Source of the DNA: Coenobita brevimanus
Lineage: Eukaryota > Arthropoda > Malacostraca > Decapoda > Coenobitidae
Assembly (NCBI GenBank): GCA_032717465.1
Contig: CM064653.1
Coordinates: 41,070,493-41,134,492 of the forward strand
Reading direction: 5' to 3'
Length of the DNA stretch: 64,000 nucleotides
The position numbers were made by a program, and so were the translations under genes. The notes under the pieces are model-generated. The model did not search any database and had not been told where the DNA came from. It worked only from the letters and a program-made list of their open reading frames with translations. Shown in pieces: positions 1 through 10,836 of this stretch. Position 1 is the first letter of the stretch, and each line of letters opens with the position of its first letter.

Positions 1-235
1 ACCTTGTAGGGAAGGGGAATGAAACAACATCCTTCCTACTTATTTTCATTCAGTTCATACTACCAGAGAGACGATTTTAATAAGCTTATGCGAGGACTTT
101 AGGGGGTAATAATAAAAGATGGGTGAAATACTAGCGCTGTTCAGTGTGACCTTGATTCATTTTACAAGCCCTTTATGTATGCAAATCTTTACTGAGGGGT
201 CAAATGGGGGCCGGTTCCCTGTCAGGATATTGGTG
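1..235. other. Unassigned mixed-composition sequence
   Basis: Ordinary-complexity DNA before the pyrimidine tract. An open frame starting at 119 runs into the tract but becomes Ser/Pro/Phe/Leu-rich at once and is not a credible gene. No repeat family or RNA gene was recognised. Confidence 0.4.
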
Positions 236-3045
236 GTTCCCTTTGCTTCCTCTTCCTCGTTAACCTACCCTCGCTCTTCCTCATTTCCAGCTTCCCCTTC
301 GGCTCTTCTCTCTCGATTCCACTTTTCCTTTCGCTTCTTTCAAACCTCCACCTTCCCTTCCCGTTCCTCTCTTTCATCATCCCATTCTCTTCCCCCATCA
401 CAGCTTCCACCTTCCCTTCCTCTTCCTCATCCTTACTTTCACCTTCCCTTCCTCTTCCTCATCCTTACTTTCACCTTCCCTTCCTCTTCCTCATTTAAGT
501 CTTCTCTTCCTCATCCCATTTCCACTATCCCTTCTTCCTTATCCTTACTTTCACCTTCCCTTCCGAACTTACACCTTCTCTTCTTTTTCCTCATATCCAC
601 CATCCCTTCCTCTTCTTCACCTTCAACTTCCCCTTCTCACTCTAATCTTCCTCTTCCTCACTTACACCTTACCTTCCTCAGTTTCACCTTCAAGTTCCCT
701 TCTCAGCATTCTACAGACAAACCTAACTATTTGACTAACTCTCCTCTGCTCCATTCCATTTTCTTCTATCCTAATTCACTTGACTCATTTCTTTTCCATC
801 ACAGTCCATTTCTCTTCATGTCTTTATATTTAATTTCATTTCAGTTCCTTTCATTTCCATCACCCCATTTCCTCCTTCCCTTTCCATTCTCCACTTGGCT
901 GTCTTCCACTTTCTTCCTCATTATCTCCTTTCATCTATTTCTTTGCTTTACGCCAATCCGTTCATTTCCATTTTCCCCTCACTCCATTCTATTGCTTTCC
1001 ATCTTCCCGCACCCCACTCCCTTTCTTTTTATCTTACCTCGTTCCATTCTTTTCTTATCCATCCCACCTTGCTCCATTACATTCCTTTCCATCTCACTTG
1101 GTTAGACCCTACTTCATTCCATATCACATTCCTCATAATCCATTTCTTTCCATATCAATTCACTCAGTTCGGATTCTCTCCAAATCATCTTGCTCCATTT
1201 ACCTCCTTTCCGTCTCACTCCCCTCCATTTATTATTTTTTTTTTTCATCTCACATCGCTCCCATTCTTCACTTCTCTTAAGATCTCGCTCCACTCTCGCC
1301 ATTTTCAAGTCTGCTCTCTCGAACCTCTCCTGTTCCATCCCACCTCACTCCATTTCATTAGTTCCATCCTCTCAATTCTGTCTTACTCTAGCTCTCGTTC
1401 CATCTTGATCCCTCACTCCCGTCTAATCCCGTCTCTGTATCCCCTCGCTCCATTCCCGTCTCACCTCCCTCCATTCCTTAAACTTCCATTTCATCTCGAT
1501 CCAGCTCCCGTCCCACCTAAGGCCCACTGAATTCACTGTCCCATCAAATTCTGTCTATCCTACTACGTCCCACAGGCCTCACGTACGCCTTCCATGTCCC
1601 ATTTGATTTCCCCCTGTCCCACCTCGACCTCCATCTCGTCCAATTTCATCCCAGCCTCGCCCCACGAATCTCACAGTCCTGCCTCATTTCACCCACTCTC
1701 ATCTCACCCCGCTCCCTAATACCTCCCCACCAACCCTCCCTTACCTCCCCATCCCCCACCCATCCATGTTCACCCTCCCTCATCTCCCATACCTCACCCT
1801 TGTCCACACATATCCCCCACACACCCTCACCTCCCGCACCACCAGCCACCCTCACCTCTCACACCACCCACCCACCCTCAACTCGCCTCCCAACCCACTC
1901 AACCGCAGTCCATCCCACCCCTGAGACACACTTGCCTTCCTGCCCACTCTCGTCCACCTCCCTGAAGACCAATAACCTCTCTCTCCCTTCTGCCTCCCCA
2001 CACCTACGTCGCCTTCACTTCAACTTCATCCATCTCCTTCACCTTCACTTCTGCCTTCTCTCTCTCTTTCCCTTCGGTCCTTGTCCTTCTCATGCTTCTC
2101 ATTCCTCTTGCACTCTTCCACCTACCACTTTCTTCGTCTCCTTTTAGTATTTTTCTCCTAATTACCTCTTCTTCATCTAACTCATGCAGTCCTCCTCCTC
2201 TCTCTCTCTCGTCTGCATCACTGCACCTACTGTAGGTCGCCTCATCTCACCTGCAATACCTCCTTCCGTTCTTCTCCCTTCATGCCTCGTCTCTCTTCTT
2301 CCCCCTTCCTCCTGTTTTAGCCTCCTTTCTATATTCCGCTTTTTCTTCTTTCCTCTTTATTACTCCTGTCCTTCCAACTCTTCAAACATATGTCGCCTCA
2401 CTTCACCCTCATTTATTTCCTTCAATACTCCTCCCTGCATGTTTTTTCTCTTTCCTATTTTCCTCATTTTTTCCTTACTCTCTCTTCCTCATCAAATTAT
2501 TACTCTCTTACAGTCTCTCCCTATGTTGCCCTTACTTCGCTTTCACCGTTCTTCTTCAGCCCTTTTTCCTCGCCTTGCCTCTCATCTTCTCTCCCTTTCT
2601 CTTTTTTCCTTATCCCCTTCTTTTTACTCTTCTTACATTCTCTTCTCCTCTATATTTATGTCACACACATTTCCTGCTTCCCATACCTGTGTCAGTTTCA
2701 ATTCACCTCTACATAATCTTCAGTTTTAGTCCAATTCCTTACTTCTTTCTTTCCAGCGTCCAATCCTTAACTCCTTTCTTTCCGGCGTTCTGTGTTCCTT
2801 ATCTTTCCCTTAGTCTCTCCATTTGGTTTCTTTTATTTTTCTTTGTTTCTTAGCCTCCAATAACCTATCTCAAAGTCTTTCCCCATCTCCTCTACCCCTG
2901 CCATTATTTTCTTCCTCTCCTTTCTCTCCCCTCCCCCCTCTTTCTCTCTACTTCCTCCTCCCTTTCATCCTTTTCTTTCCTTCTCCTTCATTCACTCCCT
3001 GCATCATCATCCCCCATTTCCTTCTTTTGTTCTCTCTCTCTCTCT
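236..3045. repeat. Long polypyrimidine (R·Y) tract
   Basis: About 2.8 kb in which the plus strand is overwhelmingly C and T, organised as decaying short tandem units (TTCCCTTCCTCTTCCTCATC-like near 400-700, CTCGCTCCATTCCCGTCTCA-like near 1000-1500, CCACCCTCACCTC-like near 1700-1900). Three plus-strand frames stay open for long stretches only because TAA, TAG and TGA are rare in C/T DNA. Such tracts can form triplex (H-DNA) structures. I interpret it as non-coding. Confidence 0.85.
409..495. repeat. 32-bp minisatellite, about 2.7 copies
   Basis: Unit beginning ACCTTCCCTTCCTCTTCCTC and ending ATCCTTACTTTC, repeated almost perfectly inside the pyrimidine tract. It is the freshest tandem expansion in the tract, and similar, more diverged units follow to about 700. 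Confidence 0.8.
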
Positions 3046-3429
3046 CTGCCACTGAGCCCAATGAGGTACAGTATTTTACAATTTACTCTGCCAAATACCA
3101 GACAATTTTACACAGCCGCAGAGAAACATTCAGAACAGCAAGATAGATACAGTCTCCATCAACCCATTCACCAGTACAGGTTAGTTCCATGTTGTTCAGG
3201 TTAATTGTACAGGATATCAAGCTGGACCAACATGCACTCGTATATCTCTGTATGGAAATTTGAAACTGAGATTTTTGTGCCCTTTGAATCTATCTAAATC
3301 TATTGAAAGAAATCATATGGAGGTATCAAGAATAAAATGTAATGGAACTGAAGAGATAAACAGGGAAGAGGTACAAAGAGTAGTAGTCTGGTAATGAAGG
3401 TAGTGAAAAAGAAAACAGGTGGTGTATGA
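3046..3429. other. Complex single-copy spacer between pyrimidine tracts
   Basis: Sequence of ordinary complexity separating two pyrimidine tracts. I see no recognisable coding potential, TIR or RNA gene in it. Confidence 0.4.
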
Positions 3430-3716
3430 CTGTCCTTTTCTCTCCCCCTCCTCCTCCTCTCCAACCCTTTCCTCCCTTCCCTCTTTTCTTTTTCCCTTCT
3501 TCCCCCCTCCTCCCGTATCCTCCTTCCCCCCATCTCCTTCTTTTCCCCTTCTCCCTTTCTTCCCTCCTCCTCCCCTCCATCTTTTTTCTTTCTTCCCCCT
3601 CCCCTCTCTCACCTAACCCATCATTTCCCTACCATCCTTTTCCCTTTCCCCTTCTTCTCTCTTCTCTCCATCCTTTTCCTTCCTTCTTCCCCTTCCTCCC
3701 CCCTCCCCCCGGCCGC
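3430..3716. repeat. Polypyrimidine tract
   Basis: CTCC/CCTT-rich plus strand, followed within about 75 bases by an equally biased polypurine plus strand. The strand bias therefore flips across a short island at 3717-3790. Confidence 0.8.
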
Positions 3717-3790
3717 CTGCCTCCCCATAAATCTCCATCGGGTCGAGCCATCAGTCTTGAGGTCGCGCCCTGGGCCACTTACACCCGCGG
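3717..3790. other. Complex island at a pyrimidine-to-purine switch
   Basis: A 70-75-base GC-rich, non-repetitive stretch lies exactly where the plus strand changes from polypyrimidine to polypurine. It could be a relic of the ancestral sequence or a small conserved element. No splice-site pair is convincing on either strand. Confidence 0.35.
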
Positions 3791-4900
3791 GAGGGCAGAG
3801 GGGAAGAGAGGGGAATGAAAGGAGAAGGGGGGAGAGTGGGGAAGAGATGGGAAAAGGGGAGAGAGGGAGACAGGGAGAGAGAGGGAGAGGGCAAGAGAGG
3901 GAAACGTGGAGAGCGGAAGGCGAGGAGATGGGAGGAAGAAGGGAATGTGGGAGAGGGGTGAAGAGGGGAAGGAGAAAAGAAAGGGCAAGAAGGGAAGGGA
4001 GGGGAAGGAGAAAAAAGAGGGAAATGGAACCCTACATCATACCACTGTCTACTACCACTATTTTTTTATTTTTTACCGACCGTGTCTTGCATCTGCCCAG
4101 TCTCCTTCCTAACCTTCCGATGACTTTAAGACAGAAGAGGGAAGAGAGGAGAAAGGGGAGAAAGAGAGGAAGCGAGGACGGGGAGGAAAGAGGAAGGAAA
4201 AGGGAGAAAGGGGAAGAGGAGACAGGAGGAAAGGAGGGAACGGAGAGGAAATTATAATGGACTGTGAGAAATGGGGGAAGGAATAGGGGTGCTCGAGGTG
4301 AGGAAAAATGGGAAACAGGGGAAAAGAGAAACGAAAAGATAAAGGGTACAAGGAGAAGATAGCAGAGGAAAAGAGGACGAGAAGCAGAGAGAAGGAAAAG
4401 ACCCGAAGAGAAGGAAGGAAGAAGAGAGGAGGAAGGAAGAACAGAAATTGACAAGGGCCCAACAGGAAAGAGGAAGAAAGGGGGAGCAAAAGGGGAAGTG
4501 GAAAGGAAGCAAGGTCGGGAGGAAAGAGGCAGAAATGGGAAAGAGAAGGCAAAATTATGAAACGAACAAATTGCTACCATTACCTGAAAAAAAAAAAAAA
4601 AACATACGAGGACAACGAAAAACAGGGTAAAAAATGAGTGAGGAAAGGGGGGGAAAATTGAGCAACACGGGTAGTACGGGAAGGAAAAAGACGAAAAACG
4701 AAATAAAAGGAAGAGAAAATTACTGAAGGAAGAAATAATACTTAAAATAAACGCAATGGCAAACTACAGATGAGGAGGAAAATAAACAGAGTAAAGAATG
4801 GATGTGATGGATGAAACTTGAGCAACTAGGACGGTATGGGGAGGAAAAGGATGGGTAAAGCGACAAACAGGATGGCTGAATAACGATGAGTGACGTGAAC
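3791..4900. repeat. Polypurine tract
   Basis: GGGAAGAGAGG/GGAAGGAG-rich plus strand, densest from 3791 to 4560 and fading into A-rich DNA by about 4900. It is interrupted at about 4030-4125 by a complex stretch. Long open frames on both strands are composition artefacts. Confidence 0.8.
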
Positions 4901-4995
4901 ACCGAGCCAGACTGTGGTGACTATGAGGGAAGCTGTAAGTCGACCGTATGTGTAAGGGCTAAATGGAGTTCATAATAAGGTTACTACTATATTCT

Positions 4996-5107
4996 GTCCA
5001 CTTTAACTTGGCTTAATTTTGTGGTCTCTCCATCTTCAATGCTGAGCTGTAATAAGAGGTCAGCACTACCACAGAGCTACGAAAAATAAGCTGCAAAAAT
5101 CCCAAAC
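4996..5107 (-). mobile_element. Family D inverted-repeat element, diverged partial copy
   Basis: Opposite orientation to the copy at 29499-29739. It begins with a CACTTTAACTTGGCTTAATT terminus, followed by AATGCTGAGCTGTAATAA and, near its far end, a TAAGCTGCAAAAATCC block matching the internal end of the 29.5-kb copy. The distal TIR is not recognisable. It is non-coding and presumably a non-autonomous DNA transposon relic. Confidence 0.5.
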
Positions 5108-5660
5108 TTCCTACTACCAGAATTATCACAAGCACACTTATTTGGCTCTTGATCTTGAATTTCTATATCTTATATATTTCTTTCATTTTTTACCTTTGAG
5201 GGATAACTCTGCGATATTCAGGCCTTTCATGTCTTTTTCTCTGCGTTATATATCTGTATGTATCTACCTATCGAAATTACTACAACAGTCGCCACAACAC
5301 GATAATATTAAGTAATACTACACTCACTGATACAAGTTTGGATTATTACAACCACCCCTTACTTCCCTCTCATACCCCTCAATACCCTCCCTGTTCCCCT
5401 CATATAACTCTCGCTTCCCTCCCATACCCACCCTCACCCCTCTCTCCTCACCACTCTCCTACTCCCCTCACATACGCCTCACTTCCCTCTCACATACCTC
5501 CCCTCATTGCTACAACCATCATGCGCTCGAGTTGTGTGGTAATGACCGTGCCTGAAACTGCTACACTAACCCCGCTCCCTCTAACTTCTAATGGCTCTCT
5601 CGCTAACTTCACCTCGTGTGCCACTGAGAGTCTAACGCCCTAACACGCGGGCAATTACAA
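5108..5660. other. Unassigned spacer with a short pyrimidine minisatellite
   Basis: 5108-5340 is AT-rich with nothing recognised. 5340-5520 contains degenerate CCCTCTCATACCCCTC-like units. 5521-5660 is complex but gives no credible exon. Confidence 0.45.
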
Positions 5661-5799
5661 AGTAGAAGGGCGAGCGTGGGAGGCAGCAAGAGACAGGGGA
5701 ACGGACAGGCGGGACATGAGAAGGAAGGATAAGCAGAAGTGATGGGGTATGTGAGGAATGTGGTGCATGGAGGGGCGAGTCGGGGTTGGGGAGTGAGAG

Positions 5800-6424
5800 G
5801 TCATGACGAGGGGGGGGGAGGGGAGTGAGAGGTTGGGAATGTAGTAAGGGAATGGACCTGGGGAATGGGAATTAACGAATGAGACGTTTGGAGTGTCGTA
5901 GGGGAATGAACGAGGGGAGTGAGGAATTGGGATGAGCTGGGGAAGTGAGCGGCTGGGAGTGCAGGAAGGGAATGAACTATGGGAGTGATTGCTAGGGAGT
6001 GAAGAGTCAGGAGTGGATATGATAATGAGCCTGGTGAAAGAGGAGCTGGGATGAGGTGGGGAAAGTTTCAGAGTGTAGCGTGGGCATGAAACTGGGAAGT
6101 GGGAATTGGGGAGTAAAGTGTCAGGAGTGGAGTTTGGAAATGAACTTGGGGAGTGGAAGCCCTGGAGTGAGGGGCTTCGAGTGTGGATGGTATGGGACTT
6201 GAGGAATGGGGGCTGGGGAATGAGATGGGAGTGCAGCGGGGAATGGAAGTTGGGGAGTAAGATGGGAGTGCAGTAGGGTAATAAACGTGGAGAATGGGAG
6301 CTAGGGAGTGAAAAAGAAGTGCAGGGGGAGTGGAGTTGGGGAGTGAGAAGGAAGTTCTGTGGGAAAGGGAGTGTAGCAGGGAATGGGTTTGAGGAATGGA
6401 AGCTGGGGAATGAAGACTGTCCCC
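5800..6424. repeat. Degenerate ~57-bp minisatellite, about 11 copies
   Basis: Recurring blocks of the type GGAGTGNAGTAGGGAATGR followed by GCTGGGGAGTGAG. The block recurs near 5840, 5892, 5959, 6012, 6071, 6128, 6181, 6232, 6269, 6320 and 6371, at roughly 40-67-base spacing. The array runs straight into a (CA)n tract. The 280-codon minus-strand frame across it is an artefact of the array. Confidence 0.7.

Positions 6425-6427
<3 letters not shown>

Positions 6428-6500
<73 letters not shown>
6428..6500. repeat. (CA)n microsatellite, about 36 units
   Basis: Uninterrupted CA dinucleotides at the end of the preceding minisatellite. Confidence 0.98.
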
Positions 6501-6502
<2 letters not shown>

Positions 6503-6718
6503 TTCAGGCCGCCGTCAAAAACCCTTACTCATGAGACCGAAACTAGTAGCAAGTAATGGACGCTGGATATTATTTGGAGTACCCCCTGACGGACCATTTT
6601 ATATAACAAAGGCACCCTTGGCAAATAATGGGGTAATGGGCAGGAAGTAAACACAGAAGAGTGAAGATCAAGAGGAAGGGAAGAAGGCAGGGATGGAGTG
6701 GAAGTTAGGAAGAAGGGA

Positions 6719-7624
6719 TTTTGATTTGATTTGTGGCCTCTTTTAAGAGGGCTAGTTTATTGGACAGCCTCCCTCATCCTGTGAGGGACGCAGCGTTATA
6801 AATTGCTACAGTTATTCAAAAGGAGAACACCACCTAGTGATGTACACCTGCCATGACGTACATAAGTTACAAGATAATGTTATATACATAATATTGGATC
6901 CTGGTAGTGGGATACATACTAGCATAGCTGATACACATTGTACAGTGTGGAAACTTAAGGTTATTGCAGTTGCCAAACTTATCTCAGTACCTTACATTAC
7001 TGGTGATGAAGTAAGTGCATAAATACTGTAATCTTATAATAAGCGAAATTATAAATATAATACCCAGTTGGCTGAATAATAGTAGGCTAATAGTATATAC
7101 CAGGACATGCACACGCATATACATACACATACACAAGCATACATGTATCTGTAGAAACTTATGCACACATACATGTAGACACACACATACTCATATATGT
7201 ACAAATACACACATACTCATGCATATACACGAGCCTTTCCACATAGTTACATTGGGGAGGCGAAACCTTTATGTTTTCTTATTATTTCTTTAACAATACC
7301 ATTCTCCAGAAAATAAGTAGCCTGGTCCACAATTGTACTCAAGTTGGGGTTCCTGAAGTTCACAAGATTCGGACACTCTAGAATGTAATGATGTAGTGTA
7401 TGCCCACCTGCAGTACCACATACCTTACACCTTCTTCTTTGTTCATTAACTGCTGCCCCGCGCTGCCAAGGGTGGTCGTATCCTAACCTCACTCTGGCAT
7501 GAACAACTTCCTGCCACCTACTTGTGCCTGCCTTTCCATATGTGTAGGATGTTCTTAGGCCAACATTGTTATAGTAATATATTGACCTGCTTGTGTGATA
7601 TTCATTCTGTCGTTTTGATATCAT
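6719..7624 (-). mobile_element. 5'-truncated non-LTR retrotransposon (LINE), minus strand
   Basis: The element reads on the minus strand from about 7624, where it meets a purine-rich repeat, to about 6719. It comprises the last ~125 codons of a reverse-transcriptase-type ORF followed by a ~530-base 3' UTR. The UTR contains an AATAAA-type signal (complement of 6757-6763) and ends in a short TCAAA-type tail near 6720-6733. Cryptic CA/CATA repeats (7105-7235) lie in the UTR. Severe 5' truncation is typical of LINE insertion by target-primed reverse transcription. Confidence 0.7.
7247..7624 (-). pseudogene. C-terminal remnant of a LINE ORF2 protein
   Basis: The minus-strand frame ends at a stop at 7247 and carries about 125 residues of normal complexity downstream of a Met at 7624. 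Upstream of that it dissolves into Leu/Pro/Ser-rich translation of a repeat. The recognisable part has an ARVRLGYDHPWQ block, then a Cys/His cluster (CKVCGTAGGHTLHHY...C, roughly C-x2-C-x5-H-x8-C). That arrangement is usual in the C-terminal zinc-binding region after the reverse transcriptase of many arthropod jockey/I-type LINEs. The endonuclease and polymerase domains are absent, so it cannot act alone. Family placement is from motif memory only and the clade is uncertain. Confidence 0.7.
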
Positions 7625-7790
7625 TATGGAGGGAGGGTTAGGAAGGGAGGGGAATAAGAGAGACAGGAAGAAGAGGGAGGAGAGAACGGGACTTGGGGAA
7701 GGAAGGGGGTAGTGAAGATTAAGGAGTAATGGTAGGAGAATCAAAGTAGGGAAGAACTTCAGGGAGCAGTGCAAGAGTGGAGAGAAGAGG
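7625..7790. repeat. Purine-rich tract at the LINE 5' junction
   Basis: GGGAGGGGAATAAGAGAGAC-type purine DNA directly abutting the truncated LINE. It is probably the insertion target sequence. Confidence 0.6.
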
Positions 7791-8880
7791 TACGTGATGA
7801 TAATTAGGCAGTATTTTTTGCCTCTCGAAGTGTATAAAGAATGCAGTCACTGTACTACCAAGCATGTATGCATAGTAATATGGTAACATTACTCACATGG
7901 CGCGAGAAAGGTCAGGAGCAGTGCTGGGGTGATAGGGGAGGGTGAGGGGAGGGTAAGAGAGGGGTGACCTTGCTGGGGAGGGTCGGGTTGCGGGGATGTC
8001 ACCTCGCAGCTCCCACACTCCCACCACCAACCACACTCACACGTGAACACACTCCACACTCACTTTACCACTTCAGCCAGAGGACGTATTTACTTATTTA
8101 TGTATTTGTTTATTTTACTGATACCCTGAGATCATCAAGGGAGGCTTTCGAGCAGAAGGAATAAGGTACAGCTTTCATTAACCAGAGGTCATCGTTAAAT
8201 TTTATAAAATCGTTTTGAAGCTGCAATAACATAACAGACGTCACCGTAATGAAGGTCCGAAGTCAGTGGTGGAGCACTATAATAGACTGCAATGTGTGGC
8301 TGTTTCCTGTGTCTCCAAAATTCTATATTCAGTTTGTAATCACCATTCGTTTACTCCAATATCAATTTCCCATTCCATTTTATTTTAATATATTACACTC
8401 AAATGTAGTCTGGTTTAGAGCATGAAAAGGGATGAGTATGTCAGAGGAGTGAGTGATTAAAATGAGCACTGAGCTGCTTACCAACAAGTGTAATATAGGT
8501 TAGTCCCCCAGCGGCCTGACCTAGCCATGGCGTTACTGATACACATTACACTGAAAACCCTGCCACTCCATTACAGTACAGTATACAGATGTGAGACACG
8601 AAAATAAAACGATGTCAAGATCAAATAGATCTTCTTCTTTTTTCGCTTTTTTTTTTTTGAGGGGGGAGGGGAGGATTATTCAATGCCTTAGCGCTGTATT
8701 TTAGTTGGCTTAGAAAGCTTACCAGCACCCTTTCCTACGCGATTTATTAAGTATATAAGACCTTAATTCTCCCATGCATTTTATTCATCTCTAACAATGA
8801 CATAGTTTATATTGTTAACAAGGAACCTCTTTATTATCGACATAGTCTGCACTGATAACATGGATGAGATTACCATCAAC
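7791..8880. other. Intergenic spacer with fragmentary inverted-repeat relics
   Basis: No gene recognised. 8163-8260 resembles a decayed family A arm (CATTAACCAGAGG, then ATAAAATCGTTTTGAAGC). 8706-8755 resembles a family B arm (TTACCAGCACCCTTTCC, then ACGCGATTTATT). The remainder is unassigned AT-rich sequence with a short T run near 8648. Confidence 0.45.
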
Positions 8881-9015
8881 AAATATACAAATTAAATCGC
8901 TGAAGTGCGTCCTTGAATGCGAGGCCTGGGGAGGAGGGGGGGACGCTAGGATTATGAGGGAAGAGTTAAGAGGTAGGATGGGACTGGAGTGCATTGGTGT
9001 TGGATGAAAAGAGGT

Positions 9016-9284
9016 AAATTTAGATAGTGTGGGCATGTGGAGAGGATGGGGGATGACAACTGGATGCAGAAAGTGAGAAATGTTAACGTTAAGGGTAGGG
9101 TTGCGAAAGGCAGACCGAAAAGACCTGAGACGAGGTCACCAGGTGTGACCTCTGGGATGAGAGACTGACTAGGGAGGGTGTCAGAGATCGAGCAGCATGG
9201 ACGGCCGCCATTAGGTGACCAAGGCCGATGCATGCATGTGTGTTGGAGCCTTTATAAACAAAACAAAACGAAACAAAGAAAAGG
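9016..9284 (+). pseudogene. RTE-like LINE ORF2 C-terminal fragment with A-rich tail
   Basis: The plus strand encodes GHVERMGDDNWMQKVRNV and then KGRPKRP from about 9031. After a frame change comes CDLWDERLTREGVRDRAAW followed by TAAI to about 9215, then a stop. These blocks match the familiar C-terminal pattern of RTE-type LINE and related endonuclease/reverse-transcriptase proteins (GHVxRM, GRPKKRW, RGLTxEDVQDRAxWR). An A-rich tail of AAACA-like units follows at 9254-9283. It is frameshifted and truncated, so a pseudogene. Identification rests on motif recognition. Confidence 0.7.
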
Positions 9285-9516
9285 TGTTTTTTTAGATTCC
9301 AAAAACCGAACAGTATACGACCCTCAATGTACACACCGGATACAACTGGAGGTATGGAGTGGCACATCATGTACTGCTAAGGTGGACGGAATATCAGAGT
9401 CCTCTCCCCCCGGCACCTGGCTGATTGGTAAGTGCCCACGTCAGGTTTTATGGGGACATGCCCGCTCTCGCCTGAACTGAGGCGACTCTCAATGTGGCCT
9501 CCGCTTAGTGTCACAG

Positions 9517-9548
<32 letters not shown>
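9285..9548 (+). mobile_element. Unidentified sequence ending in a 32-nt A run
   Basis: About 230 bases of mixed, GC-moderate sequence end in an uninterrupted poly-A run (9517-9548) immediately downstream of the RTE fragment. A 3' poly-A suggests a retroposed copy (SINE or processed transcript). I could not find clear A- and B-box promoter words or an AATAAA signal, so the class stays open. Confidence 0.35.
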
Positions 9549-9551
<3 letters not shown>

Positions 9552-9952
9552 AACTCTAATAAAATAAAAGAAATACAAGGTCATAGTAACCATAACCTGA
9601 TCGATTCTATAAATTTACTTTGAGAAGGATCTCTCTCTCTCTCTCTCTCTCTCTCAATCTGTTCACAAATTTGACACACTGTTCCCTGAGGTCCAGCAAT
9701 CCTCCTACGTGCCACCTACCTTCACATCACCATATCGGCGATAATACCCACCACCCATACTGAATACAAACTAAGGCTGCCTCGTTCATGGGATGTGATG
9801 CTGGAGTGTTTTTAATATATGTCGAGAGGTCATTTAAGGAAATAAATAAAAATCTTTCAAGGTTGGCGTATAGGACGATGATTTACTTCATATGTTTTTA
9901 AACTTTGTAACTTCACTGACTTACAAGACTTACTGCACCATGTAAATAAGAC

Positions 9953-9955
<3 letters not shown>
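9549..9955. other. Spacer with a short (CT)n
   Basis: Contains (CT)12 at 9631-9655. The rest is unassigned sequence of normal complexity with no credible open frame. Confidence 0.5.

Positions 9956-9995
<40 letters not shown>
9956..9995. repeat. (CA)n microsatellite, about 20 units
   Basis: Uninterrupted CA dinucleotides. Confidence 0.97.
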
Positions 9996-9997
<2 letters not shown>

Positions 9998-10504
9998 GTA
10001 CCTTCATACTGTACGGCCGGTGGACAGACACTACTAGAGTTCACGAAATGCAATGGGTTCATAACATTAACTTCAGGAAACCGTGACTGGCTAAGAGAAT
10101 GTTTCGAGTTGCTCATATCTGTAAAAAAAAATATATATCCTGTTACTGTATGATGACCTTCCACACTCCCACAGACGGCGACTCCACGATGACTGGCACC
10201 GTAATGGAAGGGAGAAAGGAATCTGAGGAACGACGCACTTACAGGAAATGGAATGTAATTTATCCTCTCGGTGTTCTGACATATATTCACTTTACTCTTG
10301 CTATGGCCAAAAAATTTCCCTCAGCTCAAGAATAACCTCTGCTTGACTAAAAGGATTAAAAATGATAAATAAATAAATAATAAAAGTAACCATCATTAAC
10401 CACCCTAACTACCTTAATATACTGTCGCGGTTTCAAGCTACTCAGAAATCCTCATACTGAAAGGGCTAACATTCAATAACACCTTCCATATTTCATACTA
10501 CTAC

Positions 10505-10657
10505 CAGACGATTTTACTCAGCTAAGGAGAGTGTCTTAATAATGGTGAGGTTAACAAAGACTGTATTTAGTCTTGCCAGTTCAAAGCCTCTCTAAGCTGA
10601 AAGAAATCGTCAGCAGGTAACAAGAACAAAAAAGGTATGGTACTGAAGGGGTTAATG
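10505..10657. mobile_element. Family A nested-palindrome element
   Basis: Left arm CAGACGATTTTACTCAGCTA, a central part with GTTAACAAAGACTGTATTTA, right arm CTCTCTAAGCTGAAAGAAAT then CGTCAGCAGGTAACAAGAAC, and the closing word TACTGAAGGGGTTAATG. The two arms are reverse complements. The outer left half (about 10380-10504) is decayed but keeps ATACTGAAAGGGCTAAC. Non-coding. Confidence 0.75.
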
Positions 10658-10679
10658 TACTGGGAGGATGTGAGGGTAT

Positions 10680-10836
10680 TAGAGGGATGGTGGGTAGGAG
10701 GGAGGGAGTGAGAGTGGGAAGGGTGGGGAGGGGGTTGGGTGATAGGTGAGGGGAGAGGGGAAAGGGTGTATGTGAGGGAGGGGAAGGGGTGACAGAGAAG
10801 GTAGGGGGGCGTCAGGAATGCAACGAGTGAGAAGGA
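10680..10836. repeat. Purine/G-rich lead-in to a minisatellite
   Basis: GGGAGGGAGTGAGAGTGGG-type DNA preceding the 25-bp array. No gene. Confidence 0.6.

Noticed and set aside
3045..4132. Large inverted repeat between the pyrimidine tract before 3717 and the purine tract after 3790
   Set aside because: Strand bias mirrors, but unit sequences do not pair base by base over any long stretch by eye. Shared composition is enough to explain it.
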